Source: Linnemannia hyalina (taxonomy: Eukaryota; Mortierellomycota; Mortierellomycetes; Mortierellales; Mortierellaceae). Taken from it: 64,000 bases of DNA. Shown in pieces: positions 42,771 through 52,251 of the stretch; the stretch's first letter is position 1, and the number at the start of each line of letters is the position of its first letter. Both the position numbers and the translations under genes were made by a program. The notes beneath the pieces were generated by a model. It saw nothing but the letters and a program-made list of their open reading frames with translations. It had not been told where the DNA came from and searched no databases. The DNA lies in assembly GCA_019671135.1 (NCBI GenBank), contig JAHRHY010000007.1, positions 930,001 through 994,000 on the forward strand, read 5' to 3'.

Positions 42771-43114
42771 TCTCTCTCTCTTTCTCTCATTGCAAAGAAA
42801 GGGGGCTGGTTCCTGCATTATGTTTCCAAGGTCTAATTAAGGTATCTGGAATTACGTGCCCTGTCTCCGTCTGCAAGGGGTATCGATCGTCTCAGCACAT
42901 GGTGTAAAAAAGAACCAGCAGTGTTATACCCTATTCGTGTGTGTGATACAAAATAACACCATGCACAAGTGATAAACACACGCGAAGAAAGGCATATCGA
43001 GTTCACACGTTCGCAAGCATGTCCTCCAACCAAGTGTGACTTATCCACCACACCCTCTCAACTCATTTTGAAAATAAAGAAATCTAATTATGAACAGAGA
43101 ACTAGCTGTTTCTT
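42191..43114. other. Intergenic region with long polypyrimidine tract
   Basis: 924 nt. It is G/A-rich near the coiled-coil gene start (42350..42560), then has a (CT)n tract at 42671..42789. The remainder has no recognisable gene and ends at the stop of the small gene. Confidence 0.45.
42671..42789. repeat. (CT)n polypyrimidine microsatellite
   Basis: About 119 nt almost wholly C and T, with several pure CTCTCT runs. A smaller tract of the same kind lies at 44077..44112. Confidence 0.9.
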
Positions 43115-43578
43115 CTAGCTAGATTCAGGTGCCTTAGTTTGTGCCTCGGCAGAGTTAGCGAGCGCAGTGATCAACTCGGTATCGACATCGCTGAGGCCAG
43201 GGATACCGACTCCCTGCTTCATCTCATTGACCATGTTATGGAGCTTATTCCTCATAGCCACCTTCTCCTTATCCGTCAATGCTATTACGAGTGTTTTTGT
43301 TGTTAAAGTAAATATTAGCATCAATCAAACGCAATTACAGTACAATTACAATGCGGAATTGAGAAAAAAGAGATAATAAGAAACCTACGGAGGAGGGCAT
43401 AGGTGCGAAGGGACAACTGGCTTGGGCTTGATTCAGGATCGATGGGGATGCAGACGGGATCAGGCGCATCAGTTCTGAATGCCATTGGGGTGTCAAGGGA
43501 GAGAACAAAGTCGTATGCCTCCTGGACTGTGGGAAACTCGATGACCTCTCTTGAGGTGTTGATGAGACGAATGGACAT
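43115..43578 (-). CDS. Small conserved-looking hypothetical protein, 118 aa
   Basis: Exons 43389..43578 and 43115..43281, joined over a 107-nt GT-AG intron (the join uses donor GTAGGT; the alternative frame hits a stop at once). Begins MSIRLINTSREVIEFPTVQE, followed by AYDFVLSLDTPMAFRTD, then a Pro/Asp-rich turn region and a helical C-terminus (DKEKVAMRNKLHNMVNEM) ending in APESS. No signal peptide, no membrane segment, no motif that I recognise. Soluble and probably intracellular. The reading frame, splice sites, plausible amphipathic helices and a TTGGTGGCGTC element about 90 nt upstream support a real gene. Confidence 0.68.
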
Positions 43579-44077
43579 GGTGTTGATGGTTGTGAGCTGG
43601 AGTGTGTGTTGATCGCCGCCTTGACATATTTTTTTTGCCTGTTTTCGACGCAAGTCACAAGGAGGACGCCACCAATTAGTGTCTCTTTTCGTGTGGAGAG
43701 CGAGGCGCACATGCCCATGTCCACACGATGGATACCGATCGATGCCTCGAGGATAGTAAAAAAAATTGTATATGTATTGCTCAACAAAAAGGCAAGGTAG
43801 AGTGCCAACAGACAGGGAGAGAGTGGCCCAGGCAGGCTGGCAGTGCAGGTGAATCCTTATCCCGAAGGACATTCATCCATTCCCCTGCTGTCTATTAGGG
43901 TTACACACATAGATTGCATTTCGACTGTCTCCTGTGCCCGGCTTTGTCAGATGGGTCCACAACAACAAGAAAAAACCTTTTTTTTGACTCGATGCGCCCT
44001 CCTGCCCTTGTCTCTCTTCTTTTTAGCACTCTTCCTTCCCTCACTTAGTGCTGTTGTCGCACTCTCCTTCACCTCAC

Positions 44078-44112
<35 letters not shown>

Positions 44113-44485
44113 CTCTTCCCTTCTCCCTTTTTCCCTGCCATCCTTCTCCCCCGTCATCATCCTTCCTCATCCTCATCCTTCATACCCGATACCCCCCCTC
44201 CCTCCCCTCATGTATGTGGATAACAACCTCATGGTCCATCCGACCCACCTCGCCTGGCTTTGGCTCAATCGAGACACTTGAAACATCAAAACACGACTCT
44301 TGCAGACTTTTTTTTTCATTTGCTTTTGCATTCGGTTGACATCCTTTTTAACGCCTTCATTCTCTTCCTTGTACATAGTCGCTCTTTCGTAGTCCGCAGG
44401 CAACTAAGACATCTTGAAGAAAGTAACTGACACAACAAATAAACCAGACAGAGCAGAGTGACAAGACACCGCCACCACAACCATA
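43579..44485. other. Divergent intergenic region
   Basis: 907 nt between the 118-aa gene and the proline/serine-rich gene. Contains CGCCACCAA (43667..43675), a poly-T/(CT)n stretch (about 43978..44145) and a T/C-rich leader. No gene recognised. Confidence 0.45.
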
Positions 44486-46428
44486 ATGGACGACCACCCG
44501 CAGAGACAGGTGCATTTGCCACACCCTTCCTCTTCCTCGAGGCTCGACCATCCGCCTCAGCACCCCCATTTTCAAGCCCATTATCGCCATCAGCAGGACA
44601 TCCATGGGCCCCTCTCCGCCAGCGTTGTTGAAGGCCGACGTGCCTTCCCCTTCCACTCATCCCTGCGCTCGACACCCTTGTCCTTCTCGACCCCCGCCCC
44701 TCCCTCGGTCAATCTATCAGTGGCGGACATTCTAGACAAATACCAGGATGCCAAAAGTGATTTCTTGGTCTCCATCCTCAATGCCAAGGCCAAGGAGGAT
44801 GAGGTATATTGACTGTTTCTTTCCCGCTCTCTTGTGTGCACAAATGACCGTGTGGACCTCTCGTTTCCCACCATCCGTTTTTTCTTTGGACAAGGAGATA
44901 AGCTGCTGCAAAAGAGTGCCACAACAGGACAAATCCAACGCCAACATCCCTTACTAGACCCCATGTTCACCTGTCTCTATCATCCTCACCTTTCTCACCA
45001 CTCACCACTTTTGTCTGCGAGGACGTGCCTGTAACAGTTCTAACGACTCCTCAATTGATCTCATCACTGCAATAGAGAAAGGCCGAAGAGGAACGGTACA
45101 AGACTGAGCAGATAAAACTTCAGTCGAAGCAGCTCGAGTTGGAGCTCGCCAAGGAGAAGCGCCGAGGAGGATCCCCTTCAGCAGGTACTAATTGGCGCTT
45201 GACAAAAACAAATCAAACTCGCACTCATCTTGCCATGTGCGCAAAAAGGGGTCCAAGCAAAGAGTGGACAAAAAAAGGGCAATCTAAAACTAACCCATGT
45301 CTGTTTACGCTATGAATAGCACGACCTAGCTACGCTTCGGAATCATCGACAGGACACTATCCTTCATCGTCAAACTCGTACTACAACAATAGCGGCAGTG
45401 GTAACAATAATAACAACAGCAATAGCAACAACCACCCTTACTCACCCTACCCTTCAGGAGATGGCCCACGATCGCATCAGCCCAATGGTGGTAGTATCCA
45501 TCGCGATCACCACAACTCTCACGGACCCCAGGATACCCAGGATTATGCTCCATCACCAGTTCGCCAGGATATGCACATGCTCCCAAGCCCTCAGAGTCGA
45601 CCCCCTGTCCTCAAAATCAACACCTCAGTGCGCCAATACGTGCCTCAACCTCACTCATCCCAGCGCTTGCCACCGTCGCCTCGTGCAACCTTGCCACCCT
45701 TGCCTGCAACAGCCCCTGCAAAGAGTAACGGACGACACTACAACTTTCCGCCCTTATCGACTTCATCTGCACAGTCGTCACCTATCGGAGTGGTTGACTA
45801 TCAATCACATATCCCACCCCCTGTCACACCTAAGGACGATCTTTCTCCAACTTCTGCACTCTCGCCTACACAGTCGCACAACCTGAAGCGCAAGTCGATC
45901 CACCATGATGCTGTCATGGATGCCGTCCGTGCAAAGGTCTTCAGGAACGCATCAGCATCGGCAGCCTCTGGGCAGAACCAGCAAAAGAAATCGACATCCA
46001 TCGACTCTGAGCGTGAATCGACCCGCCGAAAGATCCATCATGGACCCACCTCTCCTGAGGCAACCAAGAGACCTACTGAGCTGCCGCAGCCCGTGTCAGC
46101 ACCAGCGTCATCAGAGCCCAAGCAGCAACAGCAACAGCAACAACAACAACAGGATGAATACCGACCCGTGAAACTGGAGGGTCCCTTGTTGTCATCGTTG
46201 CAACTGACAACCTCGCCTCACTCGCCTTCACCTGGAAACGTGGACAACAGAGATTCCAACCATGGCGCCAACCGGTCGGGATCTGGATCCCCCACCTCTG
46301 CGAACGCTTCGTCCAACACTCGCCGTCCTTCCAACAACAGTAGCAACAAGTCTCGACCTTCTCTCTCAGGCCCTACTAGCGCAGAGGGAAGAGACTCAAG
46401 AGAGATCGTCGAAGGAACTTCCAGTTAA
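44486..46428 (+). CDS. Proline/serine-rich protein with short coiled coil, unknown function
   Basis: Exons 44486..44803, 45076..45184 and 45320..46428 encode 511 aa. N-terminus: His/Pro/Ser-rich (RLDHPPQHPHFQAHYRHQQD). It is followed by SVADILDKYQDAKSDFLVSI and a charged coiled coil (KAEEERYKTEQIKLQSKQLE) crossing intron 1. After a Ser/Asn-rich stretch (NNNNNSNSNN) come short linear motifs such as PPVLKINTSVRQYVPQP and LPPSPRATLPPLP. A basic helix follows (LKRKSIHHDAVMDAVRAKVF), which is the best candidate for a conserved functional segment. A polyglutamine run of ten (CAG/CAA codons, about 46121..46152) and a Ser-rich tail follow. Probably a nuclear regulator by composition; not a recognised DNA-binding family. 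AATAAA at 46586..46591 is a likely 3' signal. Confidence 0.78.
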
Positions 46429-46646
46429 ATTTTGACTTTTGACTTTCTTGCATCACACCTACATACACACATACCTTTCACGCTTTCCACTTACGACCCC
46501 TCTTTATCCGACGTCAAGATTTTGACATGTTCATGAACATTTTCATACGCTTTCCCACTTTCATGAAAAAGAAAAAAAAAAAAACAATAAAATAGTACAA
46601 AAATATGTTCTCTAACACTCTATTCTTTATTGCGCAATGAGTGGGC

Positions 46647-49355
46647 TCAGCGGTACTCCAAAGGTTCAGTAGCGGTAGGGGTGCCTGGAGCAGAAGTCTG
46701 AAGCGCTCTTGCTTTCACCATCTGAGCGTAGGTAGTCCTGTTGGCGTAGGCCCGGTACCAGCGCTCAAAGTCTTGCAGATCAATATGGGCAGCGTCATCT
46801 TCCGAGCTTGACCGTGCAGACCCTGCCAACGAGCTCCTGGAGAACAGATCCAGAAGGTCACCGCCCATTTCCAGCTTTGCTACTTCGAACTTGCCCAGCT
46901 TCTGCGAGTGGCCTTTGGTAGATCGCTGTGTTGATTGGATGGTAGCGGTGGTGGTGGTGGTGGTGGTGGTGGCTGTGCCGGTACTGGTTGTCTCGTCGAG
47001 GGTGTCGCTGTCTGTAGAGGGATCAGTGGTGGCCAATTTTTCCAGTATGTCTATCAAGCCTCGGGTACGCCGCATCTGGATGGTCAGCTTCGAGAGCTCG
47101 ATGCGGTCATCCTTCGTGATAGGTCCTCGACGTTCGAGCTCTTGTACGACCCAGGAGATGACGATGGCCGTCATCTTAGGGGTCGGTTTCAGGGCATAGT
47201 GATCCACCAGAGCTCTCAGAGCGACCGTCGCGCCGATATAATCGTCCTGTGACAGAAACGCTCGCAAGATGTTTGAGTAAAGAGACGAAGTGGGCCGGAT
47301 TCCGACAATGACCATGTCGCGGAAGAGAGACCTGGCGTCTAGAGTTTGGGTGGTTGATATGGCCTGCTTGAATTGGAAGGGTTGCGGGAGGCGAGGCGGG
47401 TATAGTGAGTCCTGGGGTGGCAATGGCGGCGCAAGGGGTGTTGTACGGGTCTGGATGATTTGACTGCTCTCGTTCTCCAATGTGATCGAATGCTGTTCCG
47501 AGTAGTCGCTTGAAGCTTGGCCAATGGGTTCGCTGATCTTGCGCAGGAATCCAATATCACTGTAGTTGTCCAATGACGATCCGCCCCCTTCACGTCCCTC
47601 TGCGCCTTCCAGAACGGCCTTGTCGTTGTGGAAGATGGCGTTGAACATGCACGAGAACGAAAAGTGGTCGAGACCGATGGTCGGATCCTGAAGCATGGTC
47701 TTGTAGAGTTGCAAAGTACGACGGTTCATCCTGGCCTGCTCATAGGCAAGGAGGAGGATGTTGCAGATGGCCAGATCGGGACCAATACCGTCTTGTATGA
47801 GCTGACGGAACAACGCCTCGGTCTCTCGGGGCATTCTCTGTCGGGTATAAGATCGCATGAGCAGCAAGTATGACAGTCGATCCGGACGAACGCCCAGGGT
47901 CCTCATCCTATAAAACCATTCGATAGCCTTGTCCATGTCCTGCTGACGAGTATAACAATGAAGAATCTCGTTGTATTCTAGTGTGTTCGGTTGGAACCCA
48001 TGCTTGCGCATCAGTCGGTGGACCAGGATAGCTCCGTCGGCATCGCCCTTCTTCGAAAAGTTGAACAGGATAGAGTCCAACATGCTCTTATTGTAGATCG
48101 CCCGGTCACTCCTCGAGATCTTGTCGTTGATGGCCACCAAGAACTGGCTCCGTTCTTCTGGGTATGCAATCTCGGCCACTGCAAGACTGAGCATCAAGTT
48201 GAGCGACTCGATGTTCGTCTCAATCCCGAGTCCCGGCATAGAGTCGTAGACCTCCTGAGCGAACTGGCTCTCCCGAACAGCGACACATGCTCGAAGGATC
48301 CCGTTGACAGTCCCAATCTCCTCCAACGTGCCGTCCTCGGTGAGCGCTCTCCAGAACGACCTGGCTTCTGTTGTTTGGCGCCTCAAAAGATACTGCTGTA
48401 TCAGATATCCAAGGGTGTACTCGCTCGGCTTGACTTGGAGCCTGGACATTGAGTCCCGAATCGTGTTGACTGCTCGATCAAGTTGTCCGAGTCCCCCCCA
48501 GGCACGGACAGCATGGTTGAGCAAGATGGGGTCGAATTTGTTCTTGGAGGCCAACACACGATCCAGTTCCTGCAAACTCTCGTCGTACCGTTGCAATTGG
48601 TTCAAGGCCGACATGAGATCGCTGCTGTCCCATCTCGTAAGGTGATGGGTAACTGAACGCTTGTCGTCCAGTACAGTGACAATCCTTGCTGCCCATCGTT
48701 CCTCAACCATCCGCCGAGTCGACATTGCGTCCGTCCGTCGAGACGCGGCTGTTGTTGTTGTTGATGTTATTGTTGCCCTCGTGGATGATGAAGGCGTAGC
48801 AGAGTCCTTGAAGTAAACCACAAGAAGTCGCCACACCTCGGTCGAGAGGTACCCCAGATCCTGACGTACTTCACGAATGGCCTCATACGCGGACCATATG
48901 GCTTCCTGGTTCTCCTCGTGAAGCGCAAGATACAGTTTTGTAAACCGGTCAAGTCTCTGTTGGCCCAAGGTACTGGTAAAGTCGATTGGATTGTCCTTGG
49001 TACTAAACGGGGTGAGGTGTCGAATCACGAGGCGGATCTTGCGGATGTTGGATGTTGCGAGCTCTTGTGGGGCGAGAGGTCGTTTGGCCTTGAAGAGTTC
49101 TCGACGGCGGTTGGGGGTGACAGGTTGTATTGCGACGGTGCGAAGTTTCTCTGTTTTAGGCGTGGCTGTCGTTGGTGTTGTTGTATTTAGGGGATTGGGC
49201 TTGGGCGTGGAGGGAGAAGAGAATCCTGATATGAGGCGAGACCGTTGGAGCGAGGCTGTGTGAGGGATAGTATGAGTGAATTGGCAAGGACAGGGTGGGA
49301 ATACGGTGGAGCTAATTCTGCTCCATTGTGATAGTAATTGTGTTCCACGCTGCAT
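46647..49355 (-). CDS. Mitochondrial pentatricopeptide-repeat (PPR) protein, 902 aa
   Basis: Single-exon gene. PPR proteins bind organellar RNA and act in mitochondrial RNA stability, processing or translation. The N-terminus (MQRGTQLLSQWSRISSTVF) lacks acidic residues and contains Arg/Ser, as expected for a mitochondrial presequence. An in-frame ATG at 49511 would add 52 residues, but 49355 gives the better presequence. PPR-like units are visible at NTLEYNEILHCYTRQQDMDK, RPDRLSYLLLMRSYTRQRMP, GPDLAICNILLLAYEQARMN, DHFSFSCMFNAIFHNDKA and RPTSSLYSNILRAFLSQDDY, with weaker ones upstream. A run of nine Thr codons near 46941..46975 is a (GTG)n microsatellite on the plus strand. Head to head with another PPR gene. 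The specific RNA target is unknown. Confidence 0.85.
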   Translation of the reverse strand: MQRGTQLLSQWSRISSTVFPPCPCQFTHTIPHTASLQRSRLISGFSSPSTPKPNPLNTTTPTTATPKTEKLRTVAIQPVTPNRRRELFKAKRPLAPQELATSNIRKIRLVIRHLTPFSTKDNPIDFTSTLGQQRLDRFTKLYLALHEENQEAIWSAYEAIREVRQDLGYLSTEVWRLLVVYFKDSATPSSSTRATITSTTTTAASRRTDAMSTRRMVEERWAARIVTVLDDKRSVTHHLTRWDSSDLMSALNQLQRYDESLQELDRVLASKNKFDPILLNHAVRAWGGLGQLDRAVNTIRDSMSRLQVKPSEYTLGYLIQQYLLRRQTTEARSFWRALTEDGTLEEIGTVNGILRACVAVRESQFAQEVYDSMPGLGIETNIESLNLMLSLAVAEIAYPEERSQFLVAINDKISRSDRAIYNKSMLDSILFNFSKKGDADGAILVHRLMRKHGFQPNTLEYNEILHCYTRQQDMDKAIEWFYRMRTLGVRPDRLSYLLLMRSYTRQRMPRETEALFRQLIQDGIGPDLAICNILLLAYEQARMNRRTLQLYKTMLQDPTIGLDHFSFSCMFNAIFHNDKAVLEGAEGREGGGSSLDNYSDIGFLRKISEPIGQASSDYSEQHSITLENESSQIIQTRTTPLAPPLPPQDSLYPPRLPQPFQFKQAISTTQTLDARSLFRDMVIVGIRPTSSLYSNILRAFLSQDDYIGATVALRALVDHYALKPTPKMTAIVISWVVQELERRGPITKDDRIELSKLTIQMRRTRGLIDILEKLATTDPSTDSDTLDETTSTGTATTTTTTTTATIQSTQRSTKGHSQKLGKFEVAKLEMGGDLLDLFSRSSLAGSARSSSEDDAAHIDLQDFERWYRAYANRTTYAQMVKARALQTSAPGTPTATEPLEYR

Positions 49356-49601
49356 GGTGGTAAAAAAGTGAATGTTTGCTGAAGGAGTTGTGAGTGAAGG
49401 TGGTGAATGACACTGGGGGTTTCCCTTCTTTGAACCACCGCGTTTGGAAATATTTGAAAGGCCAGTAAACAGCTGCAAGGCAGTCACATTTTTTAATGCT
49501 CTGTTGATCAACTGTGTCCGAGGGAAGAATTAAACATGATCTCCGTCCTGATCGTCTTTGTCTTTTCCTTCTTCTCTCTGCACATCGACAGTCAAGCAAG
49601 C
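49356..49601. promoter_or_regulatory. Compact divergent promoter between two PPR genes
   Basis: 246 nt between the chosen start codons of two oppositely oriented PPR genes, with no separate gene. Shared regulation is inferred from the arrangement alone. Confidence 0.45.
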
Positions 49602-51613
49602 ATGTTTATACCACGGAAGCAACTCTGCGGGATCGTCCACTCAGGAATTCACGCCAGAGCTACATTCTCCACATTAACAACCAGACACGCCACAACAACA
49701 TGTTTTCGACAGACACCTCCTTCACTTCACACCTTCTCCTCTGGACCCCGCTCCTCAATACCAACAACCTCCCACTACAACTCTTTAATATCCGGAAACA
49801 CCTCACGGCATAGAATCCCGGGAACCCGGGGCATTATTACAGGGACATACCCATCAACACCCCTCAACAAATACAACCGCAAGCTGATCACGCTCCTCAA
49901 GGACCCCCAGATCTGCCTTCCTATTTTTGACAAGTGCCGAGAGATCCAGGAACTCAACCTTAAGCCTGACTTGACAACCTATACGGTGCTCTTAGAGGCG
50001 CATGAGCGGAATAATGATCTGGAGAGTATTATGAAGACTTTGGAGGAGATGGAACTTGTGGGGATTGCGCCCAGTATCTCGGCCTTCAACATTGCACTTA
50101 GGGTACGTTCTTTTCCCTCCGCTTTGAAAATCAGAAAGTGTTGCTTTTTCATGCATTATGGACGAACAAGCCGACTAACATTTGGAATGAAAACAATTGA
50201 ACGCTGTTCTAGGCTGCAGGATCAAACGGAGATACTGTCATGCTGGAAAAGATTATTGAGCTTATTCACAAGGCAGGACTGCAGATGAACATCAACTCGT
50301 ACGAGATCATCATTCAGGGACTCTGCGCCAACTCGGAGCTGGAGCATGCACTGGATATTCTCGGAGACATGACTGTCTCTGTCGATGAGGAGGGTCAGCC
50401 GGACGAAAATGGACGGCCGACGATCGACGTCCGTCCCTCTCTCCAGTGCTTTGTGCCGATCATCCAACTTGCCCAGTCGCTCCACGAGACCGAGACGGCT
50501 TACTTGGTGTTGAAGATGGCCGAGGTTCAAGCGGGACTTTCCAGGATCCCAGCAGTGGTGTATACCGATCTCATGGCTAAGGCAGCTGACGACTACGTGG
50601 TAAGGCAACGATACAGTTATTTGCCGACGAATTTGGATATTGACAATAATCGAATGTCGACTAACAGGCCATTTTTACCTCTTTGATCACTTGTACTGAT
50701 GCAGCTACCTGCGGTTGAATACTGCTGGAAGAAGGGAGTCAAAGAGTTGGGGGCTTCTCCGGATGAAGGTTGCTGCATGCTGGTCCTGAACTGCGCTGCA
50801 CACGAAAAGGCACCACAACTCTCGGCCGAGGTCATCCAGTACATGGGCGAGAATGACATGGATTTTCAGGAATACCACTTTGCCCCTCTGCTCCAAGCCT
50901 TCTCGCTGGCTGGAAAGTACAAGTCAGCGTTCAATGTACTGTCGATCATGAGGACGTCAGGAATGAAGCCAACCATTTTGACCGCCACCAGTCTACTCAA
51001 GGTTCTTGGCGAGCAGGGCAACATTGACGACGCGTACACATGTATGAGGGAGATGCACCAGGAGGGCAAGGCCATCGATGTGGTCGCATTCAATGTCTTG
51101 ATTGAGGCATCTGGGCGGGCCAAGAACTTGACACAGGCAATGTCTATCTTTGATGCAGCCGCATCGTTGAGCATTGAACCTGACACGGATACCTACAATG
51201 CCTTGCTGACGGGATGCATCACGGACAGGAACATGAGCGAGGGCAAGAATGTGATCTTGATGATGCAGAGGGAAGGCGTGGACCCCAATGTGGATACGTA
51301 TCAGTCGTTGATCAGCCTGTGTCTGACACAGATCAACTACGAGGAAGCGTTCATGTATCTGGAAGAGATGAAGAGCCACGATGTCATCCCGTCCGAGTCG
51401 ATCTACACGAGTCTTGTGCGCAAGCTGGCCCGTGAGAATGACCCGCGTATCAAGTATGCGATCGAGGAGATGGAGTCGTTTGGGTATGTCGTCGGACCCA
51501 ACTTGAAGGAGTATATTGAAACTGGTGGACTGAGTAACCTGGAGGAGTCTGAGAGGAGGAAACAGATCCGCGTCTCTCAGCGCCGTCGCAGCGGCAACCG
51601 GCCGCACTTTTAG
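49602..51613 (+). CDS. Mitochondrial pentatricopeptide-repeat protein, 598 aa
   Basis: Exons 49602..50102, 50213..50599 and 50705..51613. Start at MFIPRKQLCGIVHSGIHARA, a basic amphipathic presequence; an in-frame ATG 66 nt upstream would bury it behind a hydrophobic leader. PPR units: KPDLTTYTVLLEAHERNNDL, APSISAFNIALRAAGSNGDT, NINSYEIIIQGLCANSELEH, KPTILTATSLLKVLGEQGNI, DVVAFNVLIEASGRAKNLTQ, EPDTDTYNALLTGCITDRNM, DPNVDTYQSLISLCLTQINY and IPSESIYTSLVRKLAREN. The C-terminus is basic (RVSQRRRSGNRPHF). Likely binds mitochondrial RNA; exact role not inferable. Confidence 0.88.
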
Positions 51614-52251
51614 ATGCCCTCTCTCTCTCCCTTGTAACAACATCAACAACAACCACACCAACAGCATTTTTTTAGACAGAGCATTAAACTAACATCCAGG
51701 CACCTACGCGACTTTCCTTTTCGAACCGAGACTGCACAGTCACATTTGGACGCTCTTCCGTCAACCTTTTGTCCCCGCTTGCGCCTTATTTATTACCCTT
51801 TGCCTTTTTCTCCTTCTTATCCTTTACTTTCTCGCTACTTCTCCTCATTGTCGTCTCCAGGGCGCATCGTTGTTGTTCTCAATCCATACCCCAAAACACA
51901 TCCTTACTTGACCCCATCATTAACTAACTCCTCGCCATCCTCCCTTCCTTCCTTCTCTTGTTCACAACAACAACAACTCACTCTCTCTTACTCTTCCTCC
52001 TTCTTCTCCCATTGACACTCCTCATTCACAAAAAGACAAAAAAAAAACGACGCAGCTACGCCCTCGCCATTCAAGTCAGTGTTGTCCCTTCCTTTGCCCT
52101 CACGCCGTCGTTCTTTTCTACGCCACCCGTCCAACCATAACATACACGCACGCACCCTCCGCCTTCAGTCTCACATAGCACCCACCAACCACACACACAC
52201 GTTCAACCCAACACCGAAGCGCGCAACTCCAAGGCTTGTTAGTCTTTCACA
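51614..52251. other. Intergenic region; promoter and 5' UTR of ATG2
   Basis: 638 nt, mostly C/T-rich on the plus strand with CAACAA and ACACAC runs before the ATG2 start. A poly-A run lies at about 52043..52049. No gene seen. Confidence 0.45.

Noticed and set aside
46941..46975. (GTG)n array as a possible regulatory repeat
   Set aside because: It lies inside the PPR coding region and encodes a threonine run on the minus strand, a common slippage product.
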